NCBI GenBank assembly: GCA_025963425.1
Contig: JAOPUQ010000010.1
Span: forward strand, 1 to 11,375
From: Modestobacter sp.
GTDB taxonomy: Bacteria; Actinomycetota; Actinomycetes; Mycobacteriales; Geodermatophilaceae
Reading direction: 5' to 3'
DNA: 11,375 nt
Under the pieces are notes generated by a model, which made no database searches, was not told where the DNA came from, and saw nothing but the letters and a program-made list of their open reading frames with translations. Positions 5,669-11,375 of the stretch are shown here, one piece after another. A program made the position numbers and the translations under genes. Each line of letters starts with the position of its first letter. Within the stretch, counting starts at the first letter, position 1.

Positions 5669-6812
5669 CCAGCTCGTCGCGGCCGCGAACGGCCACCCGG
5701 CATCGGCGGTGGTCCGGGACGTCGTCGACACCGTGCTCGGCTTCGCCCGGACGCTGCGGCACGCCGGGGTCGCCGCCTCGCCCGACCGGGTCGAGGCGAT
5801 GCTGTCCGCGGTCGGGCACCTCGACGTCCTGGACCCGACCGCCGTCTACTGGGCCGGCCGGCTGACCCTCTGCGCCGGCCCCGACGACCTGGACCGCTAC
5901 GACGCCGCGTTCGCCGCCTTCTTCGGCGGTGAGGCGCCGCACGTGCGGAAGTCCACCGGCCCCGAACAGCAGCGCATCGTGCAGAGCGCGCCGATCGAGA
6001 CCAGCGAGAGCGGCGAGGACGGCGGGGAGCCCGCCGACCTCGCCACCAAGGCCAGCGGCGACGAGGTGCTCCGGCACCGGGACGTCGGTGAGCTGACGAT
6101 CGCCGAGCGCGACCAGCTCCGCCGGCTGTTCACGCTGCTCGTCCCCGCGGTGCCGATGCGCCCCTCCCGCCGCCGCCGGCCCGGACCGCACGGCTCGGTC
6201 CACGCCGCCCGCACGGTGCGGCGCGCGCTGCGCGACGGCGGCGAGGTCAGCCGGCTGATGTACCACCGGGCCCGGCCCCGCCCGCGCCGCGTGGTGCTGC
6301 TGGTCGACGTCTCCGGGTCGATGAGTCCCTACGCCGACGCGCTGCTGCGGTTCGCGCACGCCGCCGTCCGCGCCCGGCCGGCCAGCACCGAGGTGTTCAC
6401 CATCGGCACCCGGCTGACCCGGGTCACCCGCGAGCTGCGGCTGCGCGACCCCGACAAGGCGCTGACCGCCAGCGGCGGTGCCATCCCGGACTGGTCCGGT
6501 GGCACGCGGCTCGGTGAGGTGCTCAAGGCCTTCCTGGACCGCTGGGGGCAGCGTGGCACCGCCCGCGGCGCCGTCGTCGTGGTCTGCAGCGACGGCTGGG
6601 AGCGCGGCGGCAGCGAGCTGCTGGGCGAGCAGATGGCCCGGCTGCACCGGCTGGCGCACGCGGTGGTGTGGGTCAACCCGCACAAGGGGCGGGTCGGCTA
6701 CGAGCCACTGACCGGGGGCATGCAGGCCGCGCTGCCCTCGATCGACCACTTCGTCGCCGGGCTCAGGCTGGCGGCGTTCGAACGGCTGGTCGGGGTGATC
6801 ACCCGTGCCTGA
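5658..6812 (+). CDS. coxE: CoxE-type von Willebrand factor A domain protein
   Basis: This encodes a 384-residue protein ending in a VWA domain of the VWA_CoxE type. The MIDAS metal site is intact: DVSGS at 217-221, Thr283 in SGGTRLGE, and Asp312 in SDGWERG. The family's C-terminal PHKG...GYEPLTGGM block is at 341-355, followed by ALPSIDHFVAG. The N-terminal 200 residues include a charged, low-complexity linker (about 97-140). MoxR ATPases and VWA proteins act as pairs, and CoxE acts with CoxD and CoxF in putting copper into CO dehydrogenase in Oligotropha. GTG at 5658 is supported by GGGGAG at 5643-5648 and by the 11-nt overlap with coxD, which indicates translational coupling. The stop is 14 nt before the xdhC/coxF start. 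Confidence 0.88.
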   Translation: MAADQLVAAANGHPASAVVRDVVDTVLGFARTLRHAGVAASPDRVEAMLSAVGHLDVLDPTAVYWAGRLTLCAGPDDLDRYDAAFAAFFGGEAPHVRKSTGPEQQRIVQSAPIETSESGEDGGEPADLATKASGDEVLRHRDVGELTIAERDQLRRLFTLLVPAVPMRPSRRRRPGPHGSVHAARTVRRALRDGGEVSRLMYHRARPRPRRVVLLVDVSGSMSPYADALLRFAHAAVRARPASTEVFTIGTRLTRVTRELRLRDPDKALTASGGAIPDWSGGTRLGEVLKAFLDRWGQRGTARGAVVVVCSDGWERGGSELLGEQMARLHRLAHAVVWVNPHKGRVGYEPLTGGMQAALPSIDHFVAGLRLAAFERLVGVITRA

Positions 6813-6826
6813 GACGAGGGACTGCG

Positions 6827-7948
6827 ATGCGTGACGTGCTGGACGACCTGATCGGCTGGTGGCAGGCCGGGGAGACCGTGGGTGTCGGGACGGTGGTGGG
6901 CACCTGGCGGTCCGCGCCGCGCCCGCCGGGTGCCTCGATGCTGGTCGGCCCGGACGGGACGGCGGTCGGCAGCGTCTCCGGCGGCTGCGTCGAGGGCGCG
7001 GTCTACGAGGAGGCCAAGGACGTCGTCCAGACCGGGACGCCGACCCTGGAGCGCTACGGCGTCAGCGACGACGACGCGTTCGCCGTGGGCCTGACCTGCG
7101 GCGGGATCCTGGACGTCTACGTCGAGTCGGTGTCCCGGGAGTCGTTCCCCGAGCTCGGCGAGATCGCCGAGTCGGTGGCCGCGCACGAGGCGGTCGCCGT
7201 CGTCACCTGCGTGAAGGGGCCCGACGACCGGCTGGGCAAGCGGCTGGTGCTCTGGCCGGACCGGATGTCGGGCACCGTCGGCCTGCAGCGCCTGGACGAC
7301 GCAGTGGCCGCCGACGCCCGCGGCATGCTGGCCGCCGGTCGGACGGCGACGCTCACCTACGGCCACGACGGTGAGCGACGCGGGGACGACCTCACGGTGT
7401 TCGTCTCCTCCTTCGCCCCGCCGGCCAGGATGGTGGTCTTCGGCGCCATCGACTTCGCCGCCGCCGTCGCCCGGGTCGGGGCGTTCCTCGGCTACCGGGT
7501 CACCGTCTGCGACGCCCGTCCGGTCTTCGCCACCGCCCGCCGGTTCCCCGATGCGCACGAGGTGATCGTGGAGTGGCCGCACCGCTACCTGCAGGCCGAG
7601 GCCGACGCGGGGCGGATCGACGAGCGCACCGTGCTCTGCGTGCTCACCCACGACCCGAAGTTCGACGTTCCGCTGCTGGAGGTCGCGCTGCGGCTGCCGG
7701 TGGCCTACGTCGGGGCGATGGGCTCCCGGCGCACCCACGACGACCGGATGGACCGGCTGCGCGAGGCCGGCCTCAAGCCCGACGAGCTGGAGCGGCTGTC
7801 CTCCCCGATCGGCCTGGACCTGGGCGCCCGCACCCCGGAGGAGACCGCCGTGTCGATCGCCGCGGAGATCATCGCCGGGCGCTGGGGCGGCAGCGGCGAG
7901 CGACTGACCGGCGCGGACGGGCCGATCCACCGCACCGCCGAGCGCTGA
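6827..7948 (+). CDS. XdhC/CoxF-family molybdoenzyme maturation protein
   Basis: This encodes a 373-residue XdhC-type protein. The N-terminal XdhC/CoxI domain has GSVSGGCVEGAV (48-59) and LTCGG (89-93). The C-terminal Rossmann domain has VVFGAIDFAAAVARVGAFLG at 203-222, then VTVCDARPVFA, WPHRYL, VLTHDPKFD (272-280) and YVGAMGSRRTH (294-304). XdhC proteins bind the molybdenum cofactor and help sulfurate and insert it into xanthine dehydrogenase-type enzymes. In cox clusters the relatives are CoxF and CoxI. The nucleotide-binding glycine run is GAIDFA rather than GxGxxG. The ATG at 6827 follows GAGGGA by 5 nt and the coxE stop by 14 nt, so it is the last gene of the coxD-coxE operon, followed by a strong hairpin. 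Family is certain; coxF is the likely equivalent but no symbol is assigned. Confidence 0.88.
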   Translation: MRDVLDDLIGWWQAGETVGVGTVVGTWRSAPRPPGASMLVGPDGTAVGSVSGGCVEGAVYEEAKDVVQTGTPTLERYGVSDDDAFAVGLTCGGILDVYVESVSRESFPELGEIAESVAAHEAVAVVTCVKGPDDRLGKRLVLWPDRMSGTVGLQRLDDAVAADARGMLAAGRTATLTYGHDGERRGDDLTVFVSSFAPPARMVVFGAIDFAAAVARVGAFLGYRVTVCDARPVFATARRFPDAHEVIVEWPHRYLQAEADAGRIDERTVLCVLTHDPKFDVPLLEVALRLPVAYVGAMGSRRTHDDRMDRLREAGLKPDELERLSSPIGLDLGARTPEETAVSIAAEIIAGRWGGSGERLTGADGPIHRTAER

Positions 7949-7955
7949 GGCCGCC

Positions 7956-7995
7956 CCCTCCCGCGGCCGACGCGGCCACTGTGGCCGCGGGAGGG
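7956..7995 (+). terminator. GC-rich hairpin after the cox-type operon
   Basis: CCCTCCCGCGGCC (7956-7968) pairs perfectly over 13 bp with GGCCGCGGGAGGG (7983-7995) around a 14-nt loop. An alternative inner hairpin, CGCGGCCA-CTG-TGGCCGCG (7971-7989), competes for part of the right arm. There is no U-tract. It begins 7 nt after the XdhC-family stop, and the next promoter lies about 30 nt downstream, so it should insulate the two units. Confidence 0.7.
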
Positions 7996-8024
7996 CTGGG
8001 GGGCAGACCGACCACGGTGCTGGC

Positions 8025-8048
8025 CGCTATACCCGATGAGGTATAGCG
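8025..8048. promoter_or_regulatory. 9-bp inverted-repeat operator overlapping a leaderless promoter
   Basis: CGCTATACC (8025-8033) and GGTATAGCG (8040-8048) are perfect inverted arms separated by 6 nt. The right arm overlaps TAGCGT (8044-8049), a TANNNT -10 box lying 7 nt before the ATG at 8057. A dimeric HTH protein bound here would block transcription of its own gene, so autorepression by the adjacent XRE protein is the simplest reading. Confidence 0.7.
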
Positions 8049-8056
8049 TTTCCGGT

Positions 8057-8323
8057 ATGCCTCCGCCGCGTCGGACGTCCTTCCCGGGCCTGCAGGACAT
8101 GGCCGACCGCCGGCGTGGGCTGATCGAGGAGCTGGCGGAGGCGCGCCGGGCCAGCGGGGCCAGCCAGACCGAGATCGCCGCGCGCATGGGGACGTCCCAG
8201 TCCGCTGTCGCACGGCTGGAGAGCGGTGAGCTGGACGCGCGGATGTCCACGCTGGAGCGCTACGCGGCCGCCGTGGGCCACACCGTCGACTGGCACGTCC
8301 GACCGTCCGAGGAGTCGCCGTGA
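8057..8323 (+). CDS. XRE/HTH-family transcriptional regulator
   Basis: This encodes an 88-residue DNA-binding protein with a Cro/C1-type helix-turn-helix: SQTEIAARMGTSQSAVARLESG at 36-57, followed by the usual STLERYAAAVG helix (64-74). A helical lead-in (residues 14-32) precedes it. An in-frame ATG at 8036 lies inside the inverted repeat, so ATG at 8057 is preferred: it is 7 nt after a TANNNT box and would be leaderless. The domain resembles antitoxin-type (HigA-like) regulators. It overlaps the inactive-ClpP-like gene by GTGA, so the two are made together. Likely functions are repression of its own operon and perhaps partnership with the ClpP-like protein; a toxin-antitoxin role is possible but the partner is not a recognised toxin. 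Confidence 0.87.
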   Translation: MPPPRRTSFPGLQDMADRRRGLIEELAEARRASGASQTEIAARMGTSQSAVARLESGELDARMSTLERYAAAVGHTVDWHVRPSEESP

Positions 8324-9003
8324 GCACGACCACCGGCACCGGGCCGCCGCTGCCCCCGGAGCCGCCCGAGCCGCCGCACCCGCACCGCAGCCCGTGGCTC
8401 CCCGAGCCCCGGCCGGCGGCCCCGGGCACGGTCTCGGCGTCCTCGTCGGTGGAGGTGTGGGCGCCGGACTGGCTCGCGGAACGGTTGCTGGACCAGCGGG
8501 TCGTCGCGCTGGCCGGCGAGCTGGACGCCGAGACCGCCAACCGCGCCATCGCCGCGCTCGCCCTGCTCGACGCATCCGGCGACGAGCCGGTCCAGCTGCG
8601 CCTGTCCGGCGTCCGCGTCGACCTGGAGATCGCGCTCGGGCTGGTCGACGCGCTCGACCTGATGGGTGCCCCGGTGCACGTGACCGCGCTGGGCACCCTC
8701 ACCGGTGCGGCCATCGCCCTCCTGGCGGTGGGCGATGTCCGCGCAGCGGGTCCGCACACGCTGCTGCAGCTGACCGACCCGCAGCCGCCGCGTGGCGTGC
8801 GGGGCTGGGACGTCGAGGCATGGGCCGTCGACCACGCCCGGCAGGTCCAGCGGCTGCACGAGCGTCTGGCGCAGGCCTGTGGCCGCCCGGTCGAGGAGAT
8901 CGCCGCGGACATGCACGCCGGCCGGCTGGTGAGCGCCCAGGAGGCGCAGGCCTACGGGCTGGTCGACAGCGCCGCCCCTCCCCGGCGCGCGGAGGACCGC
9001 TGA
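8320..9003 (+). CDS. ClpP-fold protein lacking the catalytic triad
   Basis: This encodes a 227-residue protein whose residues 47-217 follow the ClpP fold in order: LLDQRVVALAGELDAETANRAIAAL at 56-80, a ClpP-like core, then RLHERLAQACGRPVEEIAADM (178-198) and SAQEAQAYGLVDSA (205-218). The active site is gone. The SPGG oxyanion loop reads SGVRVD (96-101). The nucleophile motif GxAASMG reads GTLTGAA, with Gly129 at the Ser position. The His of MIHQP is Gln150, and the Asp is Gly201. Residues 8-36 form a Pro-rich tail. It should not be a peptidase, but could form ClpP-like rings or mixed complexes, as ClpR does. GTG at 8320 overlaps the XRE stop, with GAGGAG 5 nt upstream. Fold assignment is motif-based; the biological role is unknown. 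Confidence 0.8.
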   Translation: MSTTTGTGPPLPPEPPEPPHPHRSPWLPEPRPAAPGTVSASSSVEVWAPDWLAERLLDQRVVALAGELDAETANRAIAALALLDASGDEPVQLRLSGVRVDLEIALGLVDALDLMGAPVHVTALGTLTGAAIALLAVGDVRAAGPHTLLQLTDPQPPRGVRGWDVEAWAVDHARQVQRLHERLAQACGRPVEEIAADMHAGRLVSAQEAQAYGLVDSAAPPRRAEDR

Positions 9004-9021
9004 ACCCGCCCGATCCCGCCG

Positions 9022-9071
9022 AATGGCCATTTCTGCGAACGGCGCGGGCGGGGAGCTGCCGTACCGGTACG
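9022..9071. promoter_or_regulatory. Two short palindromes upstream of a candidate small ORF
   Basis: AATGGCCATT (9022-9031) and CGTACCGGTACG (9060-9071) are perfect 10- and 12-bp palindromes in an otherwise non-coding spacer that is richer in A and T than its flanks. They could be operator sites for the downstream small ORF or transporter. No -10 or -35 box is obvious between them. Confidence 0.3.
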
Positions 9072-9086
9072 ACGTCGAGGGCGGGG

Positions 9087-9230
9087 ATGCGCGGCCGCGG
9101 CGGGGTGCGCTGCGCCCCGCGGAGCGACGGCGTGCTGACCCTCGGCCCGGCGGTGCTGCGGTCCGCCGTCCCGCTCGACCCCATCCGGGCCGGGGACGCG
9201 GTGCCACCGGGCCGCCGGGCGGTCCCCTAG
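9087..9230 (+). CDS. Candidate 47-residue small ORF, unrecognised
   Basis: This ATG-to-TAG frame reads MRGRGGVRCAPRSDGVLTLG and continues to a Pro/Arg-rich end. Of its 47 sense codons only one ends in A or T. Second positions carry the most A/T, the three-position profile of real genes in this window. The same frame upstream of the ATG (9004-9086) has many A- and T-ending codons, so the profile switches on at the start. GAGGG (9077-9081) lies 5 nt before the ATG. I see no signal peptide, membrane helix or known motif. High background GC could produce this by chance, so it is a candidate only. Confidence 0.35.
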   Translation: MRGRGGVRCAPRSDGVLTLGPAVLRSAVPLDPIRAGDAVPPGRRAVP

Positions 9231-9282
9231 GGTCCCGTCGGTCGTCCCGCCGACGGAGGTGGGCCGGGCGGGAGGGGGAGCC
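9228..9282 (+). promoter_or_regulatory. Putative -10 box and leader of the MFS transporter gene
   Basis: TAGGGT (9228-9233) fits TANNNT and sits inside an 8-bp palindrome, CCCTAGGG (9225-9232). Transcription would begin near 9240, leaving a leader of about 43 nt that carries GGAGGGGGAG (9271-9280) 2-7 nt before GTG 9283. No convincing -35 element is visible. Confidence 0.45.
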
Positions 9283-10599
9283 GTGTCCGCACCGCTGGGG
9301 GAGGGCACCGCGGTGGATCCGCGCGTGGTCCGGAAGGCGACGATCCGGCTGGTCCCCCTGCTGGCCCTGCTGTACCTGGTCAACTACCTGGACCGGGTCA
9401 ACGTCGGCTTCGCCGCGCTGACGATGAACGCAGACCTGGGCCTGAGCAGCGCGGCCTACGGACTGGGCGCCGGGCTCTTCTTCGTCGGCTACTTCTTCTT
9501 CGAGGTGCCCAGCAACATCGCCCTGCACAAGGTGGGCGCCCGGCTGTGGATCGCCCGCATCATGATCACCTGGGGGTTGGTGGCCTCGGCCACCGCGTTC
9601 GTGCAGGGCGAGGTCGGCTTCTACGTCGTCCGGGTGCTGCTGGGCATCGCCGAGGCCGGGTTCTTCCCCGGCGTCCTGCTGTATCTCACGTACTGGTTCC
9701 CCCGGCCGCAGCGGGCGCGCATCGTCGCGCTCACCTTCCTGGCCGTGCCGCTGGCCTCGGTGATCGGCAGCCCGCTGTCCACGCTGCTCATCGAGCACGG
9801 CGAGGGATGGTTCGGCTTCGACGCCGGCTGGCGGGCGATGTTCTTCCTGGAGGGGCTGCCGGCGGTGCTGCTGGGCGTCGCCGTCCTGTTCCTGCTGCCC
9901 AGCCGGCCCGGCTCCGCCCGCTGGCTGACCGCGGCCGAGAGCACCGCCCTCGAGCAGCACCTGGCCGCCGAGGACGCCGAGCAGGTGGGCCGGGAGGTGC
10001 CCACCCGCGAGGCGCTGACCAACCCCAGGGTGATCGCGCTGAGCCTGGTGTACTTCGGCATCGTCTTCGGCCTCTACGTGCTGGCGTTCTTCCTGCCGCA
10101 GGTCGTCGCCGGATTCCAGGAGCAGTTCGGGACGACGTTCAGCCTGGTCGAGGTCGGCCTGGTGACCGCCGTGCCCTACGCGGTGGCCGCGGTCGCCATG
10201 GTGCTGTGGGCCCGGCACTCCGACCGCACCGGCGAGCGCGCCTGGCACGTGGCCGGCCCGGCGTTCCTCGGCGCGGCCGGCATCGCCGCCGCGCTCTCCA
10301 TGAACTCCCCGCTGCTGGTGATGGTCTGCATCACCGTGTGCGCGGTCGGCGTGTACGCCGCGATCCCGGTCTTCTGGCAGCTGCCCACCGCGCTGCTGTC
10401 CGGCGTGGGGGCGGCCGCCGGCATCGCGCTGGTCAACTCCTTCGGCAACCTCGCCGGTTTCGCCGCCCCCTACCTGACCGGCTGGCTGCAGGACCTCACC
10501 GGCAGCTTCCGGACCGGGCTGTGGGTGGTGGCGGTGCTGATGGTCGCCGCCGGACTGATCGCGCTGCGCTCGCGCCCCGGCCGCGGCCGGACGGCCTGA
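9283..10599 (+). CDS. MFS transporter, anion:cation symporter (ACS) type
   Basis: This encodes a 438-residue inner-membrane transporter with 12 predicted helices: six between about 22 and 205, a hydrophilic loop (207-248), and six between 250 and 428. The first helix carries the ACS hallmark YLVNYLDRVNVGFAAL (31-46). It is followed by the FFFEVPSN (71-78) and RVLLGIAEAGFFPGVLLYLTYWF (117-139) blocks typical of phthalate-, tartrate- and hexuronate-type permeases. The loop between helices 8 and 9 is ARHSDRTGERAWH (310-322), also typical. The likely substrate is an organic acid anion carried with H+ or Na+, but the exact substrate cannot be read. GTG at 9283 is preferred because GGAGG lies 7 nt upstream; the GTG at 9259 overlaps another GGAGG. 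No catabolic gene adjoins it to hint at the substrate. Confidence 0.92.
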   Translation: MSAPLGEGTAVDPRVVRKATIRLVPLLALLYLVNYLDRVNVGFAALTMNADLGLSSAAYGLGAGLFFVGYFFFEVPSNIALHKVGARLWIARIMITWGLVASATAFVQGEVGFYVVRVLLGIAEAGFFPGVLLYLTYWFPRPQRARIVALTFLAVPLASVIGSPLSTLLIEHGEGWFGFDAGWRAMFFLEGLPAVLLGVAVLFLLPSRPGSARWLTAAESTALEQHLAAEDAEQVGREVPTREALTNPRVIALSLVYFGIVFGLYVLAFFLPQVVAGFQEQFGTTFSLVEVGLVTAVPYAVAAVAMVLWARHSDRTGERAWHVAGPAFLGAAGIAAALSMNSPLLVMVCITVCAVGVYAAIPVFWQLPTALLSGVGAAAGIALVNSFGNLAGFAAPYLTGWLQDLTGSFRTGLWVVAVLMVAAGLIALRSRPGRGRTA

Positions 10600-10929
10600 T
10601 CAGCCAGAGAGGGACGGTCCGTTGAGGTCGATGGCCCGGTCGTAGGCGATCTGGCGTGCGGCGCTGAACCGTTCGTGCCAGTCCGGGACGCCGTCGGGGA
10701 TCTCGTCGATGACGGACTCCCCGAGGACCCGGGTCTCCCCGGAGGGCAGCCGCGCGACCTTCCGCACGATGACCCGGGTCCGTCCCCCGACGGCCTCGTG
10801 GGCGTCCTCCCATCGGGCGGCCGCCTCCGCGGCCGGCCACTGGCGGGACGTCTGGCCCAGGAAGGCCTGCCAGGCGACCACCACCAGCACGACCAGGCCG
10901 GCGAGCAGGACCACGTCGATCAGAACCAT
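10600..10929 (-). CDS. Small N-terminally anchored membrane protein, unknown function
   Basis: This encodes a 109-residue protein with one N-terminal membrane helix (about 4-24, rich in Leu and Val) followed by a soluble domain of about 85 residues. The segment RTRVIVRKVARLPSGETRVLGESVI (50-74) looks like beta strands; the tail DWHERFSAARQIAYDRAIDLN (83-103) looks helical. There are no cysteines. I do not recognise the family. The ATG at 10929 follows an AGG-containing stretch. It lies 10 nt after the restored stop of the CxxC gene upstream, so the two are probably one operon. Its stop codon abuts the MFS stop in the palindrome TGATCA (10597-10602), leaving no base between the convergent genes. 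Confidence 0.78.
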   Translation of the reverse strand: MVLIDVVLLAGLVVLVVVAWQAFLGQTSRQWPAAEAAARWEDAHEAVGGRTRVIVRKVARLPSGETRVLGESVIDEIPDGVPDWHERFSAARQIAYDRAIDLNGPSLSG

Positions 10930-10939
10930 CGAACCTGCC

Positions 10940-11267
10940 TCACTGCCCGGTGACGGAGAACCCGGTACCCGGCGCGTAGGTGGTCAGTCCGGACGGCAGC
11001 GACGTGAGGATGTCGATCTGCGCGCAGGTGGGGCACGAGTTGTACCCGCTCTGCCGGGCGGCGTTGGCCTGCGCGTCGATCTGCGCGCTGCAACGCCGCC
11101 TGGAACTCGGTCACCCCGCCGAAGGCCGCCTGCGCCTGGTTGCCCAGGGTGGAGTTCAGGAAGGCGCTCCAGCCCTCGTCGCCCTCCCCGGGGATCGCGG
11201 TCCCCGCCGCCCCGGGTACCGGGTCGGGCTTCCGTCGCGCGGGCTTCGGGAACGGGGACGCGGGCAC
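10940..11267 (-). pseudogene. CxxC-containing small protein gene with an apparent one-base frameshift
   Basis: A GTG start at 11267 with AGGAGA (11272-11277) 4 nt upstream opens a well-coded frame through 60 residues, including WSAFLNSTLGNQAQAAFGG (33-51) and EFQAALQ. Near CAGCGCGCAG (minus strand, 11081-11090) the GC-ending codon pattern jumps to another frame. That frame reads AQIDAQANAARQSGYNSCPT, then CAQIDILTSLPSGL, and ends at TGA 10940-10942. Skipping one base at 11087 gives a continuous 108-residue protein with a CPTC motif that could bind metal or form a disulfide. The unshifted frame runs to 10920 with Arg-rich, poor codons. It could be a sequencing error, a real mutation or, less likely, programmed frameshifting. 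Family not recognised. Confidence 0.6.
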
Positions 11268-11292
11268 GGTCTCTCCTGGTGTCGGAGCCGAC

Positions 11293-11306
11293 GGGCAGGG
11301 AGCCTA
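11293..11306 (-). promoter_or_regulatory. Putative promoter of the CxxC gene operon
   Basis: On the minus strand TAGGCT (11301-11306) fits the actinobacterial TANNNT -10 box. Transcription would begin near 11293, leaving a leader of about 26 nt that contains the AGGAGA ribosome site. No clear -35 element is visible. The remaining sequence to 11375 shows no supported gene. Confidence 0.45.
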
Positions 11307-11375
11307 CGTCCGGCCGGGCGCCGCAACCACCGTCTCGCACACCGGACGCGCGCATCCACCTGCTGGTTCCGGGGG

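Noticed and set aside
8057..9003. Classical type II toxin-antitoxin pair
   Set aside because: The HTH protein is antitoxin-like, but the partner matches the ClpP fold and no known toxin motif, so naming a toxin would not be supported.
8226..9230. 334-codon rightward frame overlapping the ClpP-like gene
   Set aside because: Most of it is an out-of-frame shadow. Only its last 47 codons after ATG 9087 keep coding-like codon positions, so only that part is listed as a candidate.
8260..10248. 662-codon leftward open frame across the ClpP-like and transporter genes
   Set aside because: The composition (Gln, His, Gly, Asp repeats) is typical of an antisense shadow of GC-rich genes, and it spans two well-supported opposite-strand genes.
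11081..11090. Programmed +1 frameshift signal
   Set aside because: There is no slippery stop-codon context or stimulatory structure that I can identify; sequencing error or mutation is simpler.

Overview
The window comes from a very GC-rich chromosome (about three quarters G+C by eye). Nearly every real codon ends in G or C, GTG starts are common, and gene ends often overlap as ATGA or GTGA. Several promoters look actinobacterial, with a TANNNT box about 7 nt before a leaderless start. The protein families fit an actinomycete, probably close to Geodermatophilaceae, but that placement is inference. I see no tRNA, rRNA, insertion sequence, CRISPR array or phage gene.

Layout. Positions 1-2003 run leftward: the N-terminus of a gene cut by the left edge, a YchJ-family protein and an M18 aminopeptidase. 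Positions 2060-2884 hold a small acidic protein facing a DUF488 protein. Positions 2979-4155 form a tightly coupled three-gene envelope operon: a lipoprotein, a 30-residue membrane peptide and a DUF6766 membrane protein with an internal duplication. Positions 4162-4572 encode, leftward, a cytosolic cysteine-rich copper-storage-type four-helix protein. It is divergent from a coxD-coxE-xdhC/coxF set (4748-7948) that resembles the maturation machinery for molybdenum-copper carbon monoxide dehydrogenase or related molybdenum hydroxylases. The shared control region carries three tandem ACCGGTC repeats over the likely copper-gene promoter. A strong hairpin follows the xdhC gene.

Next comes a two-gene unit: a small XRE/HTH regulator with a leaderless start inside a 9-bp inverted-repeat operator, coupled by GTGA to a ClpP-fold protein that has lost the catalytic Ser, His and Asp and the SPGG loop. 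This is the most unusual part of the window. A candidate 47-residue small ORF and an ACS-type MFS transporter follow. The right end, leftward, has a small membrane protein preceded by a CxxC-containing gene that appears split by a one-base frameshift.

Working together: the best-supported functional group is coxD-coxE-xdhC. The copper protein next to it suggests, but does not prove, a link between copper storage and copper-dependent cofactor assembly. The structural dehydrogenase subunits are not in this window. The HTH plus inactive-ClpP pair looks like an autoregulated module of unknown purpose.
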